The notes under the pieces were generated by a model. It was not told where the DNA came from, did no database searches, and was given only the letters and a program-made list of their open reading frames with translations. Positions 24,134-32,992 of a DNA stretch of 44,292 nt are shown here, piece by piece. Positions within the stretch are counted from its first letter, which is position 1. Each line of letters opens with the position of its first letter. Made by a program: the position numbers and the translations under genes. The DNA is from Streptomyces mexicanus (GTDB lineage Bacteria; Actinomycetota; Actinomycetes; Streptomycetales; Streptomycetaceae): contig NZ_LR732544.1 of assembly GCF_902506575.1 (NCBI RefSeq), forward strand, positions 5,513,468 through 5,557,759, given 5' to 3'.

Positions 24134-27100
24134 ATGGGCGTGCCCGCGCACGATGAAGTCATCGCCTACGAGCAGGAGAAGGTGGATTTCGCCTACCACT
24201 GCTACGAAGCCCGGCTGGCCCGGATGAGCGGCACATCCGTGGCCAAGGCGTCGGCCAGCGGAAAGGACGGCGTTGCCAACCGCATCAAGGCCGAGGAACA
24301 GGCCGCCGCCTACGACGGCCTGGGCGGCGAAAGCCTGGTCATCGGCCGCGTCGACGCCCGCGATCCGCGCGAAGGGATCGCGACCTGGTACGTCGGGCGG
24401 CGCACGGTCTGGGACGAGGCCCACGACCAGGTGGTCGTGAACTGGACGAACGAGCTGGCCAAGAAGTGGTTCGACGCGTCACCGGAAGCACCGGGCGAGG
24501 TGGTGCTGCGGCGTCGCCTGATCTGCTCGCAGCGTGTGGTGCAGGACTACACCGACGACATCGCGCTCGCCGCTGCGGCCCCGGCCGCGCCCGGTGCGCG
24601 GAACACCGTGCCCGGACCGCGCACCGGAGCGCGGACGGCGCAGCAGCCGGCCAACGTGCCCGAACCGATCACGCGGGGTGAGAACGCCGGGCGCCACACG
24701 GCCGGTCGACCGGTTCCCACTCCCGGCGACATCGCGGACATCCAGCGGCGCAAGCCCCAGCGGCCCGACGAGCTGCTTCTGCGGGACCTCCTGCGCTCGC
24801 GCAGCGGCCGCATGCGGGACATCGTCGAGACGATCCAGCGCGACCAGATGGCCCTGGTCACCGGCGCTCCCTCCGAGATCCTGGTCATCCAGGGCGGTCC
24901 GGGAACCGGTAAGTCCGCGGTCGGTCTGCACCGCGTGACATGGCTGGTGAACAACGACCACTTCCATGCGCGGGACATCCTGGTCATCGGTCCCCACCAA
25001 AGGTTCCTCGATTACGTGGGCCAGGTCCTGCCCACCCTCGGCACCCGGGACGTCAACGCCGTGCAGCTGTCCCGCCTGTGGGACGGCGACGTCCGAGGCA
25101 CCGACAGCGCCCGTACCCGGCTGGTGAAGTCCGACGAGCGCATGGCCGCCGTGCTGCGGCGGCGCGTCGAGGGCGACTACCGCCCGGCCGCCCTCGACGA
25201 CCTCACCACGGCCCCTTCCTTCGAGGGGGACGAGCCCGCGTTCGCTGTCACGGCCGCCGGCACGACCCTGCGGGTGGCCCGCTCGGAGATCACCGCCGTC
25301 CTGGAGGAGGTTCGGCAGGGCGGCGGATCGTACCGCGAGCGCCGCGACCGGTTCCGGGGCCGGGTCGTCGACCTGCTGCTGCGGGAACTCGTTGCCGTCG
25401 CTCCGCGCCGCAGCCGCGACCACACGATCCGCCGTGAACTGGAGCGCAATCGGCGCGTCGAACGCCTGGTGGAGCGCATCTGGCCGTCCCCCAGCCCAGC
25501 GGAAGCCCTGCGCACCCTTTATGACTCGCCGCAGCTGCTGCGAGCCTGCGCCGGGGGTGTCCTCGACGAGGCCGAGCAGGCGGCCTTGCACCGCCCCCGC
25601 GCGGCCAAGGCGGACGAGGAACCGTGGACACTGGACGATCGGGTCTGCCTGGAAGAACTCCGCTACCTCATCACCGGAGAGACGCCCCGTCACTACGGGC
25701 ACATCATCATCGACGAGGCCCAGGACCTGACGCCCATGCAGGCGCGGTCGCTCCGGCGTCGTCTCGCGGCGAGTGGTTCCATGACCGTTCTCGGCGACCT
25801 GGCCCAGGCCACCGGCCCGCATGCCTACACCGACTGGGACCGCCTCGGCATGCTGCTCGCCGACAACGGGGACTGCCGCCTGGCCGAGTTGAACACGAGC
25901 TATCGAGTGCCGGCCGAGATCATGCGGTTCGCCGCGCCGCTGGCCCGAGCGGTCGCTCCCACGCTGCCCTACCCCCAGGCAGTCCGCGCAGCAGGTGACA
26001 AGGCCGTTCAGCTGGTCGAGACCGGACCCGACGCACTCGCCCGCGAGACGGTCGCCCGCGTCCGCGACCTGATCGGCACCACCGACGGACAGAGTCTGCG
26101 GTCCGTGGCCGTCATCGTCCCCGATGTGTTCGAAGCCGCGGACGAGATCACCCGCCGGCTCGCCGAGGCGGACGACATCGCAGCCGACGAGCGTCAGGCC
26201 ATCACGGTGCTCCCGGCCTCGCACGCCAAAGGCCTGGAATTCGACCATGTTCTCGTGGTCGAACCGTCCGCCATCGCCGGTGACGAACCGGCTGGACTAC
26301 GCCTGCTCTACATCGCCCTGACCCGCAGCACCCAAAGCCTGACCATCGTGCACTCCACTCCTCTGCCGCCAGCCCTGATCGGCACCGACGGCCACACCGA
26401 GCCGACCATGACCCGCGATCGCCATGACCCGGAGAAGGCCCGCCCCCTCGCGATCGGCACGGACCTCCGGGTGCGGGTGGTCTCCGTCAACGGCGGCCGC
26501 TACAAGGCCGAGGCCCTCGTCGAGCACGCCGCCGACCGCCCGCTCTACCTGGCCGTGCGCAAGGATGCCGTCGCACCCGCCGTCGGAACAGAGCTGGACG
26601 TGTGGGTGCTGCGGCACACAGCGAACGCCACGTTCGTCACCGCCGACGACTTCGGCCGTCTGCCCATGTCCCCGACCATGCTCAGGCGTTATCGGGACGC
26701 TCTTGAGGTGATCGAGGAACTGAGCCGGGGTGACATCTTTGGCACCAGCCGAGCTAGGATCTCGGAACTGAAGGGCATGGCCACCCGCTGCCTCACACTC
26801 GACCAGCACGACTGGCTGGACGTGTGGCGTGTCCTCGGCTGCCCCGACCATGCGGCCCTCAGCCGACTGCAGAACCTGGCGGTGAGCACCAACCACGCCC
26901 TGAAGTCCGCCACCTTCCATCCGGAGGTGTTCCGTGCCGAGCTGGCCCGCAGCGGCTGGGCCGACGCCCTGGAGGAAGCACGGCGGACGCTGGCCCAGCG
27001 ACTCGCCACCGGCGCGGAGCAGCCGAAGCAGGAGACCGGGGTGGAGGAGCCGGCCCCCGAGCACCGGCCCGCGCACGCCGATGCGCTTCCGGAGGACGAC

Positions 27101-27649
27101 GAGCGCATCGAACAGGCCCAGTCGACCGAGCAGCCTCAAGACCCCGAGCCGTCCCAGCCCACCGAACAGCAGCCGCAGCGCCCGCAGCCCGAGGAGCCCG
27201 ACAGCATGTCCCCCACCCCGCACACGGTCCAGTCGGCCGCGGACCTCGCCCGGCACCTGGAAACCGCCGCCGTCGCCGACCGCACCTGCAAGACCCACGA
27301 GGCGGTGCGGCATGAGCTGATGGCGGCACTCCTGCGTGCGGACCTGCAGCCCGAGACCACGCCGATCGTCGACGTCAGCTGCGTCACCGGCGCCGGCCTC
27401 GCCCTCTACGAGGTCCTCGGCTCCGGCCGGACCTCCCACGCCGACCTTCGTGCCGGTGCCGCCCGGCTTCTGGAGATCGGCCACACCCTGCCGACCAAGG
27501 CGGAGCGCCTTTACCTCGTGCTCTGCGAGCCCCCGGCCCAGCCCTGGTCCGCCGACTGCCTCCGTGACGTCTTCACGGTCGATGTCGTCTGGCGCACCAC
27601 GGACGGCTGGGAAGGCAGCGAGGCGGAGGCGGCCCTCGGGGCGGGGTGA
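24134..27649 (+). CDS. HelD-like SF1 ATPase with long linker and extra C-terminal domain
   Basis: A 1171-residue protein. The N-terminal helices (EVIAYEQEKVDFAYHCYEAR) and the motor resemble HelD/HelR, the ATPases that bind RNA polymerase: Walker A GGPGTGKSAVGLHRVTWLV (254-272), ILVIGPHQRFLDYV, IIIDEAQDLTPMQ (D527-Q530), LGDLAQATGPHAYTDWDRL (a HelD hallmark), HAKGLEFDHVLVVEP (697-711) and LLYIALTRS. It is far longer than usual HelD (about 700-800). After the motor come a helical part, a Glu/Gln/Pro-rich linker (about 960-1030) and a compact C-terminal domain with VDVSCVTGAGLALYEVLG, LRAGAARLLEI and VVWRTTDGW. GGGAGGGG precedes the ATG. It lies 162 bp after the SMC-like pair. Known HelR proteins give rifamycin tolerance; a defence role is equally possible here. 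Confidence 0.78.
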   Translation: MGVPAHDEVIAYEQEKVDFAYHCYEARLARMSGTSVAKASASGKDGVANRIKAEEQAAAYDGLGGESLVIGRVDARDPREGIATWYVGRRTVWDEAHDQVVVNWTNELAKKWFDASPEAPGEVVLRRRLICSQRVVQDYTDDIALAAAAPAAPGARNTVPGPRTGARTAQQPANVPEPITRGENAGRHTAGRPVPTPGDIADIQRRKPQRPDELLLRDLLRSRSGRMRDIVETIQRDQMALVTGAPSEILVIQGGPGTGKSAVGLHRVTWLVNNDHFHARDILVIGPHQRFLDYVGQVLPTLGTRDVNAVQLSRLWDGDVRGTDSARTRLVKSDERMAAVLRRRVEGDYRPAALDDLTTAPSFEGDEPAFAVTAAGTTLRVARSEITAVLEEVRQGGGSYRERRDRFRGRVVDLLLRELVAVAPRRSRDHTIRRELERNRRVERLVERIWPSPSPAEALRTLYDSPQLLRACAGGVLDEAEQAALHRPRAAKADEEPWTLDDRVCLEELRYLITGETPRHYGHIIIDEAQDLTPMQARSLRRRLAASGSMTVLGDLAQATGPHAYTDWDRLGMLLADNGDCRLAELNTSYRVPAEIMRFAAPLARAVAPTLPYPQAVRAAGDKAVQLVETGPDALARETVARVRDLIGTTDGQSLRSVAVIVPDVFEAADEITRRLAEADDIAADERQAITVLPASHAKGLEFDHVLVVEPSAIAGDEPAGLRLLYIALTRSTQSLTIVHSTPLPPALIGTDGHTEPTMTRDRHDPEKARPLAIGTDLRVRVVSVNGGRYKAEALVEHAADRPLYLAVRKDAVAPAVGTELDVWVLRHTANATFVTADDFGRLPMSPTMLRRYRDALEVIEELSRGDIFGTSRARISELKGMATRCLTLDQHDWLDVWRVLGCPDHAALSRLQNLAVSTNHALKSATFHPEVFRAELARSGWADALEEARRTLAQRLATGAEQPKQETGVEEPAPEHRPAHADALPEDDERIEQAQSTEQPQDPEPSQPTEQQPQRPQPEEPDSMSPTPHTVQSAADLARHLETAAVADRTCKTHEAVRHELMAALLRADLQPETTPIVDVSCVTGAGLALYEVLGSGRTSHADLRAGAARLLEIGHTLPTKAERLYLVLCEPPAQPWSADCLRDVFTVDVVWRTTDGWEGSEAEAALGAG

Positions 27650-27652
27650 CGG

Positions 27653-27682
27653 CCGGCCGAGCCGCCGGGGCGGCGGCGGCCG
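27653..27682. terminator. GC-rich hairpin between convergent HelD-like and TIR-NACHT genes
   Basis: CGGCCG (27654-27659) pairs with CGGCCG (27677-27682), and GCCG pairs with CGGC inside it, with small mismatches. It fills the 50-bp gap between the two stops. Confidence 0.35.
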
Positions 27683-27699
27683 AGGCGGTCACGAGGCGT

Positions 27700-30424
27700 T
27701 CATGAGGCGGCCGAGGGCACAGGGATGCCGAGCCGGTTGCGTACGGGCTCCAAGCTGTCCTTGACCATTCCGGGCAGTGACCACTCGACAGCGAGGTCGC
27801 ACGGCTGCTCGTCCAGTCTGCGCAAGGAAACGGAGACCGTCTGGTGCTTCAGCCGGATCGGATGCGTCAGAGGCGCCTTTTCGTCCAGCGGCACCTTCCA
27901 GGAGCCCCTGTCGCGCAGCGTGAACGTCGCCGTCGCGTCGTTCCCTATCCGTAGCGTCACCTCGACGGCGGCCTGGGCACAGCCACTGGCCCCGACCTCG
28001 CCGTCCCACCGGACGACGGGGCCGCTGCCGGCGCCCACCGGGCCAAGAGTCGCGTGCCTGGTCGCTCCTGTCGGGACGTTCCACACCCAGGTATCGACAG
28101 CGACGGGGAGGGCGCACGGCGTGTCGGGGCTCTGGCAGTACGGCACGTGGCTGCGGATCCCGGGCTGATCCCCGGCGCGCACGTAGAGCTCCACCTGGGT
28201 CGTTTGATGCACGTAGAACACGACCGTCCCCACGAGTCCAAACGCGGCGACTACGATCTGGCTGACGCTCGTCACGAGGGGGAGGACGAACTTCAGTGCT
28301 CCGGTTCCCTTCCACGCCTCGTGGACCGACCGTGTGGACGGCTGGACCGCACCGCTGAGCTGTTCCTGGAGCCGGGCGTGAAAGAACTGGTGGGTCACCC
28401 CGGTCTGACGCAGCACCCCACGCCGGTGGGCGTCGTCGAGGAACGCCATCGGCCGAGGCGGAAGCCGGCGGGTGAGCCAGAACCACGTACGGGACACCTG
28501 GTAGGACCCCCACGCCGACCCCAGCATCGTGGCGAAGCCGGCCGACACTCCGACGATCCCCCCGTAGTGCCAGGCGGGGGGTCGGCGGGGGAAGGTGTGT
28601 ATAAGACCCCGTCACACAGGCCACCACGACGCTGGTGAGCACGCCGATGACGAGATAGCGGGGAAGCGTGGCCCTCGGCCCGTACCGGGCGTCCTCCGCG
28701 ACGTAGACCTGTCTCAGCTCCGACCGGACATTCGCATGGGCGCCGAAGGTCACCAGCCCCGTCACGACTCCGGCCAGCACGCCCGCCGGCGCACCGAGCA
28801 ACCGGTGGAAGAACCAGCCCCACACGCAACCGAAGGCAAGGCCCACCAGCGGTCCGGTGACCCAGGAATTGATCTGCCACCAGGCGAAGTCGAACGTGCC
28901 GTCTCGTTGCATCTGGCGTGCGATGAGGCGCAGGTACCGAGCGGCCCGGTCCGCCCCGTAACGGCGCGCGGACGGCTCACCGTAGACCGTGGGGAGGTAG
29001 CGCTCCAGCAGATGCGCCTCGACCGCCGCCCGCGTCCGGAACTCCAGCAACCTGCGGGGCGTTGAGGTCTGCGCCTGGTAAGCCGTTCGCGCCAGATGCA
29101 GCATCAGCGGAGAGGACAGGACCTCGGCCAGCACCTGCCGGGGGTCGTCACGCAGGACGGCGAAGACCTCGTCCCAGCGGTCGTCGCCCGACGCGCTCGC
29201 AGCCGTGAGGTAGTCCAGCGCGTCGTCCGGCTCCACCGGTGCGAGTTCCACCACATCGGCCTTGGTGAGCCGCTCACCGGTCCGCGTCCCCGTCGTCTCG
29301 TACTCGTCGGCGCGGCAGGTCAGCACCAGGGGCATGTCCTTCGCCGCTGCCGCCTCGATCGCCTTGACGGCCCTGGCGTGCAGGGAGGCCGGCAACTCGT
29401 CCAGGCCGTCGAGCACGGCCAGCACTCTGCGCTCGCTGATCAGCCGTGCCGCCATGGACCTGCCGAACCGGCGCCGCAGCTGCGGGCTCAGTTCAACGAT
29501 GCGCTGGGCCATCCACTCCGGCAGGTCGACCGCCGGTCGCCAGGTCGACAGCGGCAGCAGGACCGGAACGGGATCGCCGGGCTGCCACGTGTCGAGCAGC
29601 GCCCCGGTGAGCAGCAGAACGAGGACACTCTTGCCCGATCCGGGCGCGCCCAGCACGACGAGCTGTCGACGGCCCGCTCCGCGGAAGTATTGTGTCAACG
29701 GGGCGAGGTGCGCGAGGTCACCCTCATGGGGCAGGCCACTGCTGTCCAGAGCGGCCGCACGGGTGCGTACGGGGCGTTCGGTGACGGACCAACGAACGGG
29801 GATGGGTACGGGGCGCTCCAGCTCGCGCCGTCCGATCTCGGCGCGGATACGGTCCCGGACCTGCGTCCGCAGGGTGTGGGCGGCCTCGTCCACGATCGCG
29901 CCGGCCTGCGGACGCGGGTCCGCGTCGATGCCGGACGGCGGCAGCGACCGGCCGAGTTCCGGTACCAGTTCCTCGATGCGTCGCGCGAGCCGCCGTACGT
30001 CGTCACCGAGCGTGCGGTGCCCGACGGTCAGCGCCTGATGCCAGAACAACTTCCTGATGTCCGACGGCAATTGCTCCTCACCGGGCAGTCGCGCACCGTC
30101 GAGCAGCACGGGGATCACGGGGATGTCGCGGGCCAGTGCACGGCGGATCTCGCGCCGGACCCAGTCCTGCTCGTCGTCGATCAGACGCCGTCCGTCCTGC
30201 GCCGAGGGATCGGGGGCGAGCCACTGGGGGCCGATCAGCACCAGCAGGACCCGGGCCTCCTCCAGCGCCTGCCTGATGGCGTCGGGGTACCTGTCACCGG
30301 GCCGGATGGAGACGCAGTCGCGGAACACGCGCTCAGGGCCGAATTCGGCGCTCAGCAACTCGTAACAGGTCGCCGCCACGTACGCGCTGTCGAGCGTACG
30401 GTAGTTGACGAATACGTCGACCAC
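27700..30424 (-). pseudogene. TIR-NACHT-transmembrane protein gene with one frameshift
   Basis: An NLR-like gene of about 907 residues when one base is removed. N-terminal TIR domain: VFVNYRTLDSAYVAA, RVFRD and WVRREIRRAL with the probable NADase Glu92. NACHT NTPase: Walker A GAPGSGKS (259-266) and VLAVLDGLDELP (D339 to E343). Several transmembrane helices follow (from about residue 535), then a last helix and an extracellular beta-rich domain with paired cysteines. The frame breaks near 28576-28581, a run of six G (+ strand): upstream reads LPPPTPRLALRG, downstream AWHYGGIVGVSAGF. RRGVLRQTGVTHQFFHARLQ after the break fits the same family. The GTG at 30424 is the likely start. TIR domains usually degrade NAD after phage sensing. 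It is either a recent pseudogene or a sequencing error. Confidence 0.8.
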
Positions 30425-30668
30425 GGTGTGAGCCCCCGTCCTCTTCCCGCCGACGCCCAGGACCGAGCGCTTCCGCGGAGGCGGCCCACCCACCTCGGAA
30501 CCGGGTCACGACGCGCCTGAGCATAGCGGTCAAGCGGTGCCCTCCGGAGGGTGTCCCACCGGCCGGGGCAACCGCCGCTCGACAGCACACCCGACATGGC
30601 TACGACCAGCGGGTGCACCTGCTCGACCACGAGCCGCCGCTGCCCCGTGCTCCCGTCGGCTCGCCCGG

Positions 30669-31505
30669 TCAGCCCGCCCGCTCCAGCAGGGCGAACCGGG
30701 CCCCCTCCGGGTCCGCGACCACGGCGACCCGGCCGCGCTCGGTGTCCCGGGCCGGGGCGAGGACCTGGCCGCCGAGGCCCGCCAGGCGGTCGAGCGTGCC
30801 GTCTACGTCGGTGACGTCGAAGTACGTCATCCAGTGCGGGCCCCGCTCGCGCGGCAGGGTGGAGCCGAGGCCGCGGATGCCGGCGACCGGGCGGCCGTCG
30901 AGGCACAGGGTCACGTGATCCCCGGACGAGCTGGACGAGCCGGGCACGCGGTCCGCCGCGCCGGCCTCGGAGCGCCGTTCCTCGTACCGGAACAGGCCGG
31001 CGTAGAACTTCGCGACGTTCGCCGTCTCGAACGTGCGCAGCTCGTTCCAGGCCGGGGTGCCCGGCACGCCCCTGACCGCGGTGCCGAGGTGCGCCGCGGC
31101 CTGCCACAGGCCGAAGACCGCGCCCGAGGGGTCGGAGCCGATCGCCAGCCGCCCGGCCGCGTCCGCGTCCAGCGGACCCACGCCGACCGTGCCGCCGCTC
31201 AGCCGCACCGCCTCGGCCGCCAGGTCCACGTCGTCGCAGGCCAGATACGGCGTCCACGCCACGGGCAGGTGACGGTCCGGCGGCAGGGCGCCGATGCCCG
31301 CCACCTCCCGGCCGTCCAGCCGGGCCCGTACGTAGGGGCCGAGTCGAACGGGGCCGGGTGCGAACTCCCAGCCGAACAGCTCCCCGTAGAAGTCGAGGGC
31401 CGCGGCCACGTCGTGCACCATCAGGCTCACCCAGCAGGGTGTGCCGGGCGTGTACCGCGCGTGTGCCTCGCCGCTGTCGTCCGCCGGCTGCGGTGCCTCG
31501 GTCAT
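30669..31505 (-). CDS. VOC (glyoxalase) family protein with two domains
   Basis: A 278-residue protein with two vicinal-oxygen-chelate modules. The first is TPCWVSLMVHDVAAALDFYG and the paired strand SDPSGAVFGLWQ; the second is WNELRTFETANVAKFYAGLF and VVADPEGARFALLE. The family includes Rv0577/CFP30B-like proteins of actinobacteria; the substrate is unknown. The ATG at 31505 gives a natural start (MTEAPQPADD). It is read towards the island and marks the first gene of the right core block. The 244 bp between its stop and the TIR-NACHT start hold a 12-bp palindrome CCCTCCGGAGGG (30540-30551) but no gene. Confidence 0.85.
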   Translation of the reverse strand: MTEAPQPADDSGEAHARYTPGTPCWVSLMVHDVAAALDFYGELFGWEFAPGPVRLGPYVRARLDGREVAGIGALPPDRHLPVAWTPYLACDDVDLAAEAVRLSGGTVGVGPLDADAAGRLAIGSDPSGAVFGLWQAAAHLGTAVRGVPGTPAWNELRTFETANVAKFYAGLFRYEERRSEAGAADRVPGSSSSSGDHVTLCLDGRPVAGIRGLGSTLPRERGPHWMTYFDVTDVDGTLDRLAGLGGQVLAPARDTERGRVAVVADPEGARFALLERAG

Positions 31506-31836
31506 CGTCACTGTCTTTCGGCCCCTTGTGCTCGTCCCGGCCTTCTCGGCCGCATGTGCTCGTCCCGGCCCCGCGTGGTGGCCGCCTCGGTTCCGCTCCC
31601 CGGGCCCCGAACCCGCGGTCCGGCGGTCTCCGTCCCGCCCGCGCCGCCCAGAGCGCCGTCCGACCGGAGGATGCCCGGTGTGCGGTTTCCTGTCCGTTTC
31701 GGTCCCCTTGCCGATCGATGGCGATCGGCTGTACAGCACGTGTCCGATCCCGTACACGTCGTGATCGGAGCTGCCCGGCCGAGCAGAGTAGTCGGACCTG
31801 GACGCGGCGGCCACCCCGTGCGCAAGGATGGGGGCC
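31506..31836. other. Divergent intergenic region with a 16-bp direct repeat
   Basis: A 331-bp gap between the divergent VOC and sulfurtransferase genes, with no convincing gene. TGTGCTCGTCCCGGCC occurs exactly twice (31527-31542 and 31555-31570), 28 bp apart and close to the VOC start, so it may be a regulatory site. No -10/-35 pair was clear. Confidence 0.5.
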
Positions 31837-32688
31837 ATGAACGCCATCATCTCCGCATCCGAACTCGCGAGCGCGCTCGCGGGGCCGAACCCGCCGGTGC
31901 TGCTCGACGTGCGCTGGCAGCTCAGCGTGGCCAAGGCGGCGGGCGAGCCGCCCTTCGACGGGCGCGCCGCCTACGCGTCCGGGCACATCCCCGGCGCCGT
32001 CTTCGTCGACCTCGACCGGGAGCTGGCCGCGGCACCGGGCGTGAGGGGCCGCCATCCGCTGCCCGACGTCGAGGAGTTCGGTGCCGCGATGCGCCGTGCG
32101 GGCGTGAGCGCGACCCGGCCGGTCGTCACCTACGACGGCGGGCACGGGTGGGCGGCGGCCCGCGCCTGGTGGCTGCTGCGCTGGGCGGGGCACCCCGACG
32201 TACGGGTGCTGGACGGCGGCCTGGCGGCCTGGGACGGACCGCTGGAGACCGAGGTGCCCCGGCCCGCCGAGGGCGACTTCTCCCCGGCACCGGGCGCACT
32301 GCCGCTGCTGGACGCCGACGGGGCCGCCGCGCTGGCGCGCTCGGGGCTGCTGCTCGACGCGCGCGCGGGGGAGCGCTACCGCGGAGAGGTGGAGCCGATC
32401 GACCGGGTCGGCGGCCACATCCCGGGGGCCGTTTCCGCGCCGACGACCGACAACGTCGGCGCGGACGGCCGGCTCCTGCCCGCGGCCGAACTGCAGGCGC
32501 GGTTCAAGGCGCTGGGCGCCACCGACGGCGCGCAGGTGGGCGTCTACTGCGGCTCGGGCGTGTCCGCGGCGCACGAGGTGCTGGCCCTGGCCGTGGCGGG
32601 CATCCCGGCGGCGCTGTACGCCGGTTCCTGGTCGGAGTGGTCCTCGGACCCGTCCCGGCCGGTGGCGGTCGGTCCGGACCCGCAGTAG
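31837..32688 (+). CDS. Sulfurtransferase (tandem rhodanese; thiosulfate/3-mercaptopyruvate type)
   Basis: A 283-residue sulfurtransferase with two rhodanese domains. The N-terminal domain (about 1-135: LLDVRW, YASGHIPGAVFVDL) is inactive, because YDGGHGWAAARAWW carries Asp where the catalytic Cys would be. The C-terminal domain carries Cys238 in VYCGSGVSAAHEV, the six-residue active loop of thiosulfate-type enzymes. It moves sulfur from thiosulfate or mercaptopyruvate to a thiophilic acceptor. The ATG at 31837 is preferred to that at 31828 because AAGGAT precedes it. Its stop codon TAG lies inside the first unit of the 31-bp tandem repeat array. Confidence 0.88.
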   Translation: MNAIISASELASALAGPNPPVLLDVRWQLSVAKAAGEPPFDGRAAYASGHIPGAVFVDLDRELAAAPGVRGRHPLPDVEEFGAAMRRAGVSATRPVVTYDGGHGWAAARAWWLLRWAGHPDVRVLDGGLAAWDGPLETEVPRPAEGDFSPAPGALPLLDADGAAALARSGLLLDARAGERYRGEVEPIDRVGGHIPGAVSAPTTDNVGADGRLLPAAELQARFKALGATDGAQVGVYCGSGVSAAHEVLALAVAGIPAALYAGSWSEWSSDPSRPVAVGPDPQ

Positions 32689-32880
32689 TCGGGCGGTGGT
32701 CGGTCCGGCCCCGCAGTAGTCGGGCGGTGGACGGTCCGGCCCCGCAGTAGTTGGAAGGCGTTCCGTCCGGATCCGCGATAGTCGGGAGGTGGTCCGTCCG
32801 GATCCGCGGTAGTCGGACGGCGGACGGCCCGCACCCGCAGTAGCCGGGTCCCGGTCGGTCCGGGCCCGCAGTGTCCGGGC
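32664..32880. repeat. Seven-copy 31-bp tandem repeat overlapping the sulfurtransferase stop
   Basis: Seven head-to-tail units of exactly 31 bp start at 32664, 32695, 32726, 32757, 32788, 32819 and 32850. The shared core is GGTCCGGACCCGCAGTAGTC, with GGTCCGGACC itself palindromic in unit 1. Units 2 and 3 are closest to unit 1, and units 6 and 7 are the most diverged. The first unit holds the last codons and TAG stop of the sulfurtransferase gene. The array ends just before a 16-bp terminator hairpin. Confidence 0.92.
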
Positions 32881-32897
32881 GGTGGTCCGCGCCGGCA

Positions 32898-32938
32898 CGC
32901 GGGCCGCTCCCGTGGGACAGCGACGGGAGCGGCCCGCG
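32898..32938. terminator. Perfect 16-bp hairpin between convergent sulfurtransferase and sepH
   Basis: CGCGGGCCGCTCCCGT (32898-32913) pairs perfectly with 32923-32938 across a 9-nt loop. It lies between convergent genes, so it is a likely two-way terminator. Confidence 0.8.
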
Positions 32939-32992
32939 GACGACGGCAACGGCCGTACCGCCTCTGCTCCCGCTCGTGCCCTGCTCCCGCTT

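Noticed and set aside
3703..30668. Attachment sites or integrase marking the island as a mobile element
   Set aside because: No integrase, excisionase, transposase, tRNA gene or matching direct repeats were found at either edge by eye.
32664..32880. Repeat array as a CRISPR
   Set aside because: Units are contiguous with no unique spacers, and no cas gene is near. It is a tandem repeat.
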